DNA of 38,264 nucleotides, taken from Thermoplasmatota archaeon. GTDB lineage: Archaea; Thermoplasmatota; E2; DHVEG-1. Location: contig JAFGDG010000139.1 of NCBI GenBank assembly GCA_016932245.1, positions 1-38,264 on the forward strand, read 5' to 3'. Within the stretch, counting starts at the first letter, position 1. Every line of letters begins with the position of its first letter. The notes below the pieces were generated by a model that saw nothing but the letters and a program-made list of their open reading frames with translations, did no database searches and was not told where the DNA came from. Below are positions 8,909-18,314 of this stretch, piece by piece. Both the position numbers and the translations under genes were made by a program.

Positions 8909-10326
8909 TAGCCCATCCTCCGCATATGGATAATATTTACAATGACAAAGATAATTAAAGACATCATTAACCCAGGATACAGGGGTTCTAACCCATAGTA
9001 ATATTGTGGCCATCCCCAACTATCAAGGTTCATATAACCAGTAATAAGCCAAAAGAGCGAGGTACCTGCTCCTGCAATCATAGAGAGGACAGATGCCAAT
9101 GATGATTTTCTACCATTATAAAAAAATCCCACAAGGATAGGTACAAGCAAAGCAGCAATACCGATAGTACCTAGAGTATACCACATAGCAACAATGGAAT
9201 CAAAAAAGAGAGCGATGACTAGTGCGAATCCTGCAGTAATAACGATGCTGATTTTTGTCATCTTCATCTCTTGTTTCTCAGTGGAGTTTGGCCTGAAAAT
9301 ACCTTTATACAGATCATGAGAAATATTCATGGCACCAAGCAGAGTAAAAGAATCAACAGTACTCATCACAGTGGCAATAAGCCCTGTTAAAAATATTCCC
9401 AACAACACGGGGGGCAAAACAGAGCTAGCGATTGATAGATACGAGGTTGCCGCAGATTCAACAGAAAGCAAACCTGCATTGTAGGCAGCTGCTGCATACA
9501 TACCGGTGAAGGTTGTACAAATGTCAAAGAGCAACCAAAAGACAATAGCAATGAGGATACCTTTCCGGGGAATGCGATCATCTTTTGCCGCATAACACCG
9601 TTGGTAAAAACCAGGATCGACAAGTGTCCAAAAGGCAAGCAGCCCCCATACAAGAATCATTTGTGTGGTCCAGCCACCAGTAATGGTTAAATGGGTCGAA
9701 GGGAGATTTACCATAAGAAAATCTAAACCTCCGTATTTCTGAATGGTAAAGGGAATGATCAGCGCAACGCCTATCATCATAAAGAGAAATTGTAAGAAGT
9801 CAGTGTAGATATCAGCAAAAAATCCTCCGCGGATGGTATAAAAAATAATGAAAATAGTTCCAAAGAGAATACCTAACCATGCTTCACATCCAAAGAAAAT
9901 ACTAAAAATAATGCCCAGTGAAAAAATATAGGGAGCAGGAGTTACCATAATAAAATTGAAAATTGCTCCAACAAACCGTGATTTTTTATCATAGAATCGT
10001 TCAAGCTGATCAGGAATCGTATAGAGGTTTGACTTTCGTATTCTATTGGCAAGAAAGAGGGCAAAAAAAAGATATACCAAGTACCAGAAGAAGCCTTGGG
10101 TGAGCCAATTAACAAGTCCATAATTAAAGGAGAGCTCGCCAACACCCAATAGCCCGCCGTACCATGTAGAAACCAGGGTTGCAACAAAGATAGGTAGCGT
10201 AAGGCGACGGCCTGCTAAAAAATAATCGGTAATACCGTGTACTTTCTTTTTTACTACATAGCCTATGACAAAAAGTAAGACGAAGTAGAATCCAATAATC
10301 CCATAATCAATCAGCGATATCTCCAT
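8908..10326 (-). CDS. sodium:solute symporter (SSS family)
   Basis: 472 aa, ~13 TM segments; DYFLAGRRLTLPIFVATLVSTWYGG, TIRGGFFADIYTDFLQFLFM, LTGLIATVMSTVDSFTLLGAMNISHDLYKG. Confidence 0.92.
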   Translation of the reverse strand: MEISLIDYGIIGFYFVLLFVIGYVVKKKVHGITDYFLAGRRLTLPIFVATLVSTWYGGLLGVGELSFNYGLVNWLTQGFFWYLVYLFFALFLANRIRKSNLYTIPDQLERFYDKKSRFVGAIFNFIMVTPAPYIFSLGIIFSIFFGCEAWLGILFGTIFIIFYTIRGGFFADIYTDFLQFLFMMIGVALIIPFTIQKYGGLDFLMVNLPSTHLTITGGWTTQMILVWGLLAFWTLVDPGFYQRCYAAKDDRIPRKGILIAIVFWLLFDICTTFTGMYAAAAYNAGLLSVESAATSYLSIASSVLPPVLLGIFLTGLIATVMSTVDSFTLLGAMNISHDLYKGIFRPNSTEKQEMKMTKISIVITAGFALVIALFFDSIVAMWYTLGTIGIAALLVPILVGFFYNGRKSSLASVLSMIAGAGTSLFWLITGYMNLDSWGWPQYYYGLEPLYPGLMMSLIIFVIVNIIHMRRMG

Positions 10327-10338
10327 TTGCTCCCCCGC

Positions 10339-10974
10339 TCATTCCTTTCTTACTCGAATAACCAACAGTTTTCCTTTAGCTAGAGCAATGGTTGCAGTAT
10401 TTTGTAGTAAACGATTTGAAATACCAAACCATCCGACCGTGGTTTTTTTGTTGGTCACTGGCCATTTCATCCCTTTATAGGATAAACCTGCAACATCAGT
10501 TAACGGAACGACAGAAACAATGTCATTTTCTTTTCCTGTAATATCAACGGGTTTGTCGACCAATTCAATCGTATTGGTCTCATCAATAATCTGTGCCTTG
10601 ATTGCTGATGGCAATTTAGTAAGACAAAGCATGTTAGCTAGCGTGTGATCCATCCGGCACCCAAGGGCACCAAGTAATACAATTTCTTGTGGATTGAGGG
10701 ATTCGGCAAGAGATAAGGCCAATTCAACATCAGTTTTATCTGGATTAGTATCTTTAACGAGCGTGGTTTTCTTTTGTTCAATAAAGTAGGAGAGTACCTG
10801 TGCCGTTATGGAGTCAAAATCTCCAACAATATACTCTGGAATAACTCCCAATGCGTAGGCATGATTCGCACCGCCATCAGCACAAATAATCATGTCAACG
10901 TTACCCAATATTTTTTTGTGAAATGCATCATCCGTAATGGTTCCGTTAGCAATAATGGCTAGTTTCTTATGCAT
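10339..10974 (-). CDS. thiamine pyrophosphokinase
   Basis: CADGGANHAYALGVIPEYIVGDFDSI, KDTNPDKTDVELAL, LLGALGCRMDHTLANM; internal ATG at 10974 preferred. Confidence 0.87.
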   Translation of the reverse strand: MHKKLAIIANGTITDDAFHKKILGNVDMIICADGGANHAYALGVIPEYIVGDFDSITAQVLSYFIEQKKTTLVKDTNPDKTDVELALSLAESLNPQEIVLLGALGCRMDHTLANMLCLTKLPSAIKAQIIDETNTIELVDKPVDITGKENDIVSVVPLTDVAGLSYKGMKWPVTNKKTTVGWFGISNRLLQNTATIALAKGKLLVIRVRKE

Positions 10975-12013
10975 ACTTCTGTCTCCAGGATTCTGACGTT
11001 CGAAAACATCGGGGATCCCTTCCATAAATACCTCTTCCAGCAGCATATGCTCGTGAGCGACACCCCCAACAGATACTAGAAAGGAGACAGGACGCACAAG
11101 ATGATGGCAATTTCGTACCATCTTTCATAGATTTCAGTATCAAATAATCCTTATGGCGGTCCACTATCTCCCGAAATGAATCATGGCCATGGATTGACGG
11201 AGCGGCAGGATCTCGAATCGTTGCACAGGGAGTAATGCCTCCATCACACAGCACTGCAACGGTTGCAGAACAGTAGTATTTATTTACACAGTTCATAGGA
11301 ACCTGATAAACACCATGCTGTTGCGCATAATAGTGGTATACCTTTGCTACTTCTTCCCTTGAGGGAATAAAGCGTTCAAGATCCATTGATGGACTTCCAG
11401 GGCGCAGATAGGTATGATAGATATTTAATGATGTTAACATGCCAAACTGTTTTTCGAAATACTCCATAGTTGCAATCATATCATCTGCTGTCTGTAAGCC
11501 GGTAAAAGTAACAGAATTAAGCAGTTGCGAGGCAGGGTATCCTAAGTCTAACACACGGCCGATAGCAGATAAAATAGTATAAAGATCATCAGTCGACCGA
11601 TGGGGGTGAAGCCTCTGATATATCTCAGGATTGACACTAGACACATGAACAGAAATCAATCCCGGATTGGCATAGGCCACTGCTTTCTCCGCAACAGAAG
11701 GATTAGCCAGTGGTAATCCACCGGTCCAGATATTGTTTCGAAATCCCAACTTGTGTGCTAGTGCCATATGGTCAAAAATAGATCCTCGGAGGAGCGGCTC
11801 TCCACCAAGCCATTCTATAGCACAAAAATCTAACTGTCTAGCATCGTGTAGAATTGCTGTAATCTGTTGATCGGAAAGTGTATTATGCTCCTGTTCAACA
11901 GCATTCATGTAACAATATACACAGTCCTGAAAACATTGATCGCCTACCTCGAGTTGCAAGGCGTAGAACCCGTCAGTTTCATATGCTTTTCGCAACCGTT
12001 GCTCATCTATCAT
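10967..12013 (-). CDS. radical SAM protein with SPASM-type C-terminal cysteine domain
   Basis: CFQDCVYC (CX3CX2C), WLGGEPLL; C-terminal C-ATVAVLCDGGITPC...CASCLLSSICWGC...RC SPASM pattern. Confidence 0.87.
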   Translation of the reverse strand: MIDEQRLRKAYETDGFYALQLEVGDQCFQDCVYCYMNAVEQEHNTLSDQQITAILHDARQLDFCAIEWLGGEPLLRGSIFDHMALAHKLGFRNNIWTGGLPLANPSVAEKAVAYANPGLISVHVSSVNPEIYQRLHPHRSTDDLYTILSAIGRVLDLGYPASQLLNSVTFTGLQTADDMIATMEYFEKQFGMLTSLNIYHTYLRPGSPSMDLERFIPSREEVAKVYHYYAQQHGVYQVPMNCVNKYYCSATVAVLCDGGITPCATIRDPAAPSIHGHDSFREIVDRHKDYLILKSMKDGTKLPSSCASCLLSSICWGCRSRAYAAGRGIYGRDPRCFRTSESWRQKYA

Positions 12014-12800
12014 TGGAGACCTCTTCTAAAAAAATCAGGAGTTTTTTTACCACATCTATTGCATCAGTTCCAAGGATATAGGTACACGGCTCAATACCAA
12101 AATCTCCTTTGTGCAAAAGGATATCAGCATGTTTGGTATCGTCAAGGAGTTTGAAATCTTGAGTAAGATAACTAGCTTGCAAACTGCTTTTAGTAACATT
12201 GGGGAAATGAGCAACATTCATGATGGCATGAACATCAAGGGTCTGCTGCAAATACAACAAAAGCGAAGAGAGATGCTGACTCGCCCCGAAGCGTATTCCA
12301 TTAAAACTGGATGCTTTTCCATCCACCACCACTAGACCATTTAGAAAAGAAGCAACATCTTCTGCGTTCTTTGCATCTTTTTTTGCCATGGCAATATTAA
12401 CTTTTACCTTTGGCAATAGCCGGCCAATCTCTTTTCCCCTTAAAAGGAAAAATGCCTTGGTCAGATTGTCGATTATTGTATCGGTTTCATCATAACTTAT
12501 TTCATTTTTTGTAGCGATATACCATTTACCCTGCGTGATTTTTTTAGAAAAAGAAACACTGGTATGAAAGGCAGGTGTCGAACCATCGATGATTATCTCA
12601 GCAATCGCCTGTGCCTGTCTCATAATGGAAGAAGGGATGGAAACAGCAGACGTACAATAATTGCTCACCATCGGTTGGGAAAGTTGGAGCAGGGAAGAAA
12701 TTTTTGATTGTTCCATATTTTTACGATATAAAATTTTTGCAATAGCTCTTTTTAGCAGTATTGAATTGTGTTCTGGAACGAAAAATGCTTCCTCCACCAT
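12003..12800 (-). CDS. HTH + ThiN domain protein (ThiR-like thiamine regulator / thiamine-phosphate synthase-like)
   Basis: N-terminal HTH (MEQSKISSLLQLSQPMVSNYCTSAVSIP); C-terminal ThiN-like VNIAMAKKDAKNAEDVASF...RFGASQHLSSLLL...HADILLHKGDFGIEPCTYILGTDAIDVVKK. Confidence 0.82.
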   Translation of the reverse strand: MVEEAFFVPEHNSILLKRAIAKILYRKNMEQSKISSLLQLSQPMVSNYCTSAVSIPSSIMRQAQAIAEIIIDGSTPAFHTSVSFSKKITQGKWYIATKNEISYDETDTIIDNLTKAFFLLRGKEIGRLLPKVKVNIAMAKKDAKNAEDVASFLNGLVVVDGKASSFNGIRFGASQHLSSLLLYLQQTLDVHAIMNVAHFPNVTKSSLQASYLTQDFKLLDDTKHADILLHKGDFGIEPCTYILGTDAIDVVKKLLIFLEEVSNDR

Positions 12801-12808
12801 ATTAACTG

Positions 12809-12826
12809 CTAATAGAAATATATTAG
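12809..12826 (-). promoter_or_regulatory. candidate operator palindrome between TATA-like box and thiN/thiR start
   Basis: CTAATA-N6-TATTAG perfect inverted repeat; TTATAAA-like TATA element immediately upstream on the minus strand (about 12829-12836). Confidence 0.45.
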
Positions 12827-12898
12827 TTGTTTATAAGACTGTCGATTTGTGGCTGTAGACCGCTAACGCTTTATACTCCACTCCTCTGATATATTGCT

Positions 12899-13336
12899 GT
12901 GTATACAATTCGAACCTTTGAACCAACCGACATGTTTCCCGTAATTAAACTTGTTTCTGAAACCTTGCCGGAACGGTATAATCCTAGCATATTCAATTAT
13001 TTTTATGAGACGTTTCCTAAAGGATTTCTGGTTGCTGAGCAATATCACAAAATTGCTGGTGTTCTCGTCAGCGTTATGCTTAATGAGAATATCGCAAAGA
13101 TTCTTATGATTAGCGTTACTCCAGAACATCGTCGGAAAAAGATTGCAACACATTTACTTACTCAGCTAATGAAGAGATTAGCACAAAAAAATATCAAACA
13201 AGTGGAATTAGAAGTTCGTACAGATAACCAATCTGCCTTTAATTTTTATCAAAAACAGGGGTTTACTACACTGCGTCGATTAGAGCATTTTTATCAAAAT
13301 GGAGAGGATGCATATTCAATGCGCAAATCGCTTTAG
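12899..13336 (+). CDS. GNAT N-acetyltransferase (RimI-like)
   Basis: IAKILMISVTPEHRRKKIATHLLTQLM acetyl-CoA binding motif; VRTDNQSAFNFYQKQGFTTL; GTG start. Confidence 0.85.
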   Translation: MYTIRTFEPTDMFPVIKLVSETLPERYNPSIFNYFYETFPKGFLVAEQYHKIAGVLVSVMLNENIAKILMISVTPEHRRKKIATHLLTQLMKRLAQKNIKQVELEVRTDNQSAFNFYQKQGFTTLRRLEHFYQNGEDAYSMRKSL

Positions 13337-13638
13337 GACCGTATGAGTTCTTTTTCTTTATTAGTCATAAATCGTTCAGACATTTGATCCAACCGATTCG
13401 AAATCTTATCTAATCCTGTACACTGGTTATTTGATAGGAGACAAGCAATTCCTCTGCTGAGGGTAAACACCGCAAGCTTATGTTCTCGCTTTGACTTATA
13501 TACTTGGTAGGGGGTAACATCGAGCCTTTGGTATGCCATAAACTCGCTCCCACCATTGTGTTCAACCATATCCTCCAGATGAGTCCTCAGTTGAAGTAAA
13601 AACGTGTGCAATTGAATAAGTTCGTCTTTCTGCATCAC
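13333..13638 (-). CDS. UPF0058 family protein
   Basis: MQKDELIQLHTFLLQLRTHLED N-terminus and length typical of archaeal UPF0058. Confidence 0.7.
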   Translation of the reverse strand: MMQKDELIQLHTFLLQLRTHLEDMVEHNGGSEFMAYQRLDVTPYQVYKSKREHKLAVFTLSRGIACLLSNNQCTGLDKISNRLDQMSERFMTNKEKELIRS

Positions 13639-13762
13639 AATCTTCCACCATCAGAATATATGATGACATGCGGCGTCGACTTTTTATGTCTTTCTATGGG
13701 GGTTTTAAATATAACTCCCACGAACTAAGTTGTGTTTATAAAAAAAGATAAAGGAAGGGGGA

Positions 13763-15028
13763 TCAATCTAGATCCTTTTTAGTCAAAACTTTAACGGATG
13801 CGGGCATCTTAACAACATTGCCGAGCTTGATGCCGACAATTTCTTTGACGTTTTTATTGTTGGCAATGTCAAGCAGTCGTTGGGTAATGATACCGTCAAA
13901 TACGACGGTTGAAATGTTGTTGCTTTTCTTAAGTGCATCAGTTAATTCCCTGACAGGTATTTTCTTGAGTTCTTTTTCATTTTCATCAAATAAGACTGCT
14001 TTAAGTGAGCCAGAGATACTATCTAAAATTTTGCCATAATTTTTCTGAGTGTCAGTCATAATTTTCTTTTTGTCTTCTTTGGTTTGCTCTGATTTTTGTG
14101 GTTTTGATTTCTGCGATTCTTTTTCTTGTTCTTTTGATTGTTGAGTTTGTTGCGGTTTTTGTAACTCTTTATCTCTTTTCTCAATTTTAATATCGTACAT
14201 CTCAGCATATTGCTCAGCAGGGATCTTATTTTTAAGAGCTTTCATAATCAGCTTTTGTGGGATTTCTTCGACCTCGCGAGTTTGTGGTGCCCGAGCAACA
14301 AAGTCAACATCTGCGGTTTGTAGCAATTCCTTTAAAATGAGTTCTCCCCCGCGGTCACCATCAACAAAGGCAGTGGTAATACGTTCTTTTGTTAAATCAA
14401 GAACTGTTTTCGGAATGTTTGTTCCACCTACGGCAATGACATTTTTAATGCCGTATTTCAACAGATTCAAGACATCTCGTCGTCCTTCAACAATAATGAT
14501 GGCGTCGCTTTTGTCAATATTGGGACCCGCAGGGCAGTGATCTTGTCCAAAATGGACGATTTCTTCAACTTGCACTGCTTGCCGGACATTATCGGCAATA
14601 CTCGCGCCTTCAACCTTTCCTTCTTCAATTACCTTATTGAGAAGCTCCTTTGCTCGCTCAATAACTTTCTTTCGTCGAACGACACGCACATCTTCAACTT
14701 CATCTGCTACAATGGTTGCTTTGCATGGACCGACTCGATCAATACTTTCGAAGGCAGCAGCAAGAATGACCGTTTCGACTTTGTCTAGGGAGGTTGGCAA
14801 CGTAATAGTACCTTCAGATTTCCCATTCTTTGATTCAAGTTCTACCTCAATCCGGCCAACACGGGCGGATCGTTGCAGTTCTCGCAAATCTAACTCATCG
14901 CCGAGAAGACCTTCGGTTTGCCCAAAAATTGCACCGACGACATCAGATTTTTCAATAATTCCATCTGCTTTAATATGAGCTTTAATCAAATATTTTGTTG
15001 TTGCTGGATCGATTACCATGATATTCAC
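13763..15028 (-). CDS. dnaG: archaeal DnaG-type primase (Toprim)
   Basis: TTKYLIKAHIKADGIIEKSDVVGAIFGQTEGLLGDELDLRELQ, SDAIIIVEGRRDVLNLLKYGIKNVIAVGGTNIPKTV, AFVDGDRGG; Q/K/S-rich linker near the C-terminus. Confidence 0.95.
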   Translation of the reverse strand: MNIMVIDPATTKYLIKAHIKADGIIEKSDVVGAIFGQTEGLLGDELDLRELQRSARVGRIEVELESKNGKSEGTITLPTSLDKVETVILAAAFESIDRVGPCKATIVADEVEDVRVVRRKKVIERAKELLNKVIEEGKVEGASIADNVRQAVQVEEIVHFGQDHCPAGPNIDKSDAIIIVEGRRDVLNLLKYGIKNVIAVGGTNIPKTVLDLTKERITTAFVDGDRGGELILKELLQTADVDFVARAPQTREVEEIPQKLIMKALKNKIPAEQYAEMYDIKIEKRDKELQKPQQTQQSKEQEKESQKSKPQKSEQTKEDKKKIMTDTQKNYGKILDSISGSLKAVLFDENEKELKKIPVRELTDALKKSNNISTVVFDGIITQRLLDIANNKNVKEIVGIKLGNVVKMPASVKVLTKKDLD

Positions 15029-15043
15029 CTTTTATGTTCTTGT

Positions 15044-15200
15044 TGAAAAATAGCACCTTTATTAGCTTCGTAGCAAATAGAGGTGGTTACCTTCTTCATT
15101 GCGTGTAATAACACGAAGTATCAGATTAAGCGGTAAATCGATTAACTCGAAGTTAACAACATATCATGTGCTATTTTTCATGATATTTTTTACGATATGT
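15044..15200. promoter_or_regulatory. structured dnaG-metG divergent intergenic region with nested inverted repeats
   Basis: 13-bp perfect IR TGAAAAATAGCAC (15044-15056)/GTGCTATTTTTCA (15168-15180); CGTGT-AATA-ACACG (15102-15115); TTAACT-CGA-AGTTAA; ATATCATG-N10-CATGATAT. Confidence 0.5.
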
Positions 15201-15267
15201 TGCTATATATGAGGGTTGCGCCATATTTAAATGTTATGCCCATATTCACGGATGAGGAATTGTTCAG

Positions 15268-17394
15268 ATGACGGGAAAAGTTTATATCGGTGTTGCCTGG
15301 CCGTACGCAAATGGTTCACTCCATCTTGGCCATATTGCTGGTTGTTATTTACCAGCAGACATCTTTGCTCGATTTCAGCGTATGACCGGCAACGAGGTTC
15401 TCATGGTTTCTGGGAGTGACGAACACGGAACACCCATTACTATTACAGCAGAAAAACAACAAACCACCCCTCAAGCTATTGTGGATAGATACCATAAAGA
15501 ACACGCACAGAATATGAATCAATTTGGCATTTCCTTTGATCTATTTACTAGGACCACAACAAAGAATCATAAAGAGACGGTCCAAGATATCTTCTTAACA
15601 TTAAAAGACAAGGGGCATATTTATACAAAAGAAATAGAATCATTTTACTGTGAAACCTGTAAGCGATTTCTTCCCGATCGTTACCTTGAAGGAAAATGTC
15701 CTCATTGTGGCAAAGAAGGGGCAAGGGGCGACCAGTGTGATGAATGTGGAAAATTACTTGACGCTCAAGAGTTGCTTGATGTCACGTGTAAACTTTGTGG
15801 AGGAACACCAGAACTTCATACTACCGAGCACTTCTTTTTTGCATTGAGTGCTTTTGAATCAAAACTACAGACGTGGATCAAAGGGAAAAGCTACTGGAAG
15901 GCAAGTGTCCTTCATTTTACGGAAAATTGGTTAGAAAATGGATTGAGAGACCGTGCAATCACCAGAGACATGTCTTGGGGCATCCCTGTACCAATTAAAG
16001 GATTTGAAGATAAACGCATCTACGTGTGGTTTGATGCAGTCATCGGCTATCTTGCGGCAAGTAAGGAATGGTCACAAAAACAAAACGACCCTAGTAAGTG
16101 GAAAGCCTGGTGGAAAGCAAGGGGGGTGAAACATTACTATTTCTTAGCTAAAGACAATATTCCGTTTCATAGTTTAATATGGCCCTCGATGTTAATGGGC
16201 TATGATGCCGATTTGCAATTGCCCTATGACATTCCTGCCAACGAATATCTAAGACTCAAAGGAGAGCAGTTTTCAAAGAGTCGGGGTCTTGCCATATGGG
16301 TTCCGGATGTGTTGAAGAAGTTTGATGTTGATGCGGTACGCTATTATCTTTCCATTAACATGCCTGAAAACAAAGATACCAACTGGGCATGGGATGATTT
16401 TGTTGCAAAAAATAACGATGAGTTGGTGGGCACCTATGGAAACTTTATCCATCGAGTTGTAACATTTACGGCAAATAATTTTGGAAAGATACCGCCAGCA
16501 GGACCTGCCAATAAAGAGGTTGATGCTAAAATTGCCGAAGCCTCCAAAGACGCCAGTAACGCTATTGCTCGCTGCGAATTCAAAAAAGGATTGAAAGCAG
16601 TAATGGCACTTGCACAATTTGGAAATGTATATTTTGATCGACAGAAACCGTGGGAATTAATTAAAACTGAAAAAGAGCAGTGTGGATTTGTGTTACATCA
16701 CTGTCTACGTATCATACAGGCTCTCGCCGTCTACATGACTCCCTATCTGCCTTTTTCCTCCGATACGCTATGGAACATGCTCGGTCATGAGCAGTCCATC
16801 CATAAAGCAATGTGGGATGATGCACAAACGTCAGTAAAAGTAGGAACTACGTTGGAAAAACCAAAACCATTATTTAAGAAACTATCATTGAAGGATTTCA
16901 TGGAGGAGGCAGAAGACCCCTTTGAAAAACTTGACTTGCGTGTTGCACAGGTGCTAGATGTAAAAGACCATCCGCAAGCAAACAAACTGTATCTTTTGCA
17001 TCTTGATCTTGGTGCACTGGGAAAACGTGTCATTGTTGCAGGCATGAAACCGTACTACACAAAAGAGGAATTGAAAGGGAAAAAAATTGTCGTTGTATCT
17101 AATCTTAAACCAGCGACCATCCGGGGGGTAAAATCGAACGGCATGTTGCTTGCTGCGGAAGATGGTGGCGTGTGCTCACTGCTCGATCCAGGTGATGCAA
17201 CACCAGGATCTGAAGTATTTGCTGAAGGCACTGCCCACCAACCTGCTGGAATTGTTGAATTTGAAGAGTTCAAGAAAGTACCGTTGCAGATTGGAGACAA
17301 GAACAGAGCAACCTATGGAAATAGAGCACTCCAAACAGAAAAAGGCATTATTATTGCTGACAAATCCATGAAAAAAGGAACGAAAATATTGTAA
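15268..17394 (+). CDS. metG: methionyl-tRNA synthetase with C-terminal tRNA-binding domain
   Basis: WPYANGSLHLGHIAGCYLPADIFARF, zinc knuckles CETC...CPHC...CDEC...CKLC, KGEQFSKSRG; C-terminal FEKLDLRVAQVLDVKDHPQANKLYLLHLDLG. Confidence 0.96.
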   Translation: MTGKVYIGVAWPYANGSLHLGHIAGCYLPADIFARFQRMTGNEVLMVSGSDEHGTPITITAEKQQTTPQAIVDRYHKEHAQNMNQFGISFDLFTRTTTKNHKETVQDIFLTLKDKGHIYTKEIESFYCETCKRFLPDRYLEGKCPHCGKEGARGDQCDECGKLLDAQELLDVTCKLCGGTPELHTTEHFFFALSAFESKLQTWIKGKSYWKASVLHFTENWLENGLRDRAITRDMSWGIPVPIKGFEDKRIYVWFDAVIGYLAASKEWSQKQNDPSKWKAWWKARGVKHYYFLAKDNIPFHSLIWPSMLMGYDADLQLPYDIPANEYLRLKGEQFSKSRGLAIWVPDVLKKFDVDAVRYYLSINMPENKDTNWAWDDFVAKNNDELVGTYGNFIHRVVTFTANNFGKIPPAGPANKEVDAKIAEASKDASNAIARCEFKKGLKAVMALAQFGNVYFDRQKPWELIKTEKEQCGFVLHHCLRIIQALAVYMTPYLPFSSDTLWNMLGHEQSIHKAMWDDAQTSVKVGTTLEKPKPLFKKLSLKDFMEEAEDPFEKLDLRVAQVLDVKDHPQANKLYLLHLDLGALGKRVIVAGMKPYYTKEELKGKKIVVVSNLKPATIRGVKSNGMLLAAEDGGVCSLLDPGDATPGSEVFAEGTAHQPAGIVEFEEFKKVPLQIGDKNRATYGNRALQTEKGIIIADKSMKKGTKIL

Positions 17395-17409
17395 ACAGGA
17401 GGAAAAAAT

Positions 17410-18297
17410 ATGGGTGTCGTAACACAAACAGAGTTACCGTTGAAAGTATTTAAGAAAGGAAAAGTTCGCGATGTGTATGGTGTGAATGACGAGTTATTAT
17501 TGATTGTAACTGATCGTATTTCAGCATTTGATGTTGTATTACCAAACCCTATCCCATATAAAGGAGTGTGCTTGACCCAAATTTCAAAGTTCTGGTTTGA
17601 TTTTTTTAAGGATACGGTGCCGAGCCACATGGTTACCACTGAAGTTAACCAGTTTCCCGCGGCACTGCATGCATATGAAGATGTGCTGAAAGGCAGGTCG
17701 ATGCTGGTCAAAAAGGCAGAAGTTTTTCCTGTTGAGTGTATTGTTCGCGGATATATTTCTGGTTCTGCATGGAAATCATACCAAAAAGACGGCACCGTCT
17801 GTGGCATACAGCTACCTGGAGGAATGAAAGAGTCAGAGCAATTTAACGAGCCACTCTTTACCCCTTCAACAAAAGCAGACACCGGGCATGATATCAATAT
17901 CTCCTTTGAAGAGATGGGGGAAATTATTGGCGAGGATTCTGCCGAAGAAATCAAGCAATTATCACTCACTATTTACGATATTGCCTCCAACTATGCTCTT
18001 GAAAAAGGCATTATTATTGCTGACACAAAGTTTGAATTTGGGAGAATTAATGATAGGATTGCAATTGTAGACGAATTACTAACACCAGATTCTTCGCGAT
18101 TTTGGCCCGCTGATCAATACGAATCTGGGAAAGGTCAACCAAGTTTTGATAAACAATATGTTCGTGATTATCTATCTACCACTGGTTGGGATAAAAAGTC
18201 TCCGCCCCCACAACTGCCTGAAGAAGTTATTACTGGGACACAACAGCGATACCAGGAAGCGTATGAAAAGCTTACCGGCAAAAACTTTATGTTTTAG
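17410..18297 (+). CDS. purC: phosphoribosylaminoimidazole-succinocarboxamide synthase
   Basis: KGKVRDVYGVNDELLLIVTDRISAFDVVLPNPIPYKG, VECIVRGYISGSAWKSY, DTKFEFG. Confidence 0.95.
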   Translation: MGVVTQTELPLKVFKKGKVRDVYGVNDELLLIVTDRISAFDVVLPNPIPYKGVCLTQISKFWFDFFKDTVPSHMVTTEVNQFPAALHAYEDVLKGRSMLVKKAEVFPVECIVRGYISGSAWKSYQKDGTVCGIQLPGGMKESEQFNEPLFTPSTKADTGHDINISFEEMGEIIGEDSAEEIKQLSLTIYDIASNYALEKGIIIADTKFEFGRINDRIAIVDELLTPDSSRFWPADQYESGKGQPSFDKQYVRDYLSTTGWDKKSPPPQLPEEVITGTQQRYQEAYEKLTGKNFMF

Positions 18298-18314
18298 TAG
18301 CGGATCACACTTTT

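Noticed and set aside
10975-11121. 49-aa N-terminal extension of thiamine pyrophosphokinase
   Set aside because: It lies inside the radical SAM gene in another frame; the canonical start MHKKLAIIANG is at 10974.
14050-14170. Low-complexity Q/K/S stretch in dnaG as a possible repeat or frameshift
   Set aside because: It is in frame and flanked by conserved DnaG parts; most simply a disordered linker.
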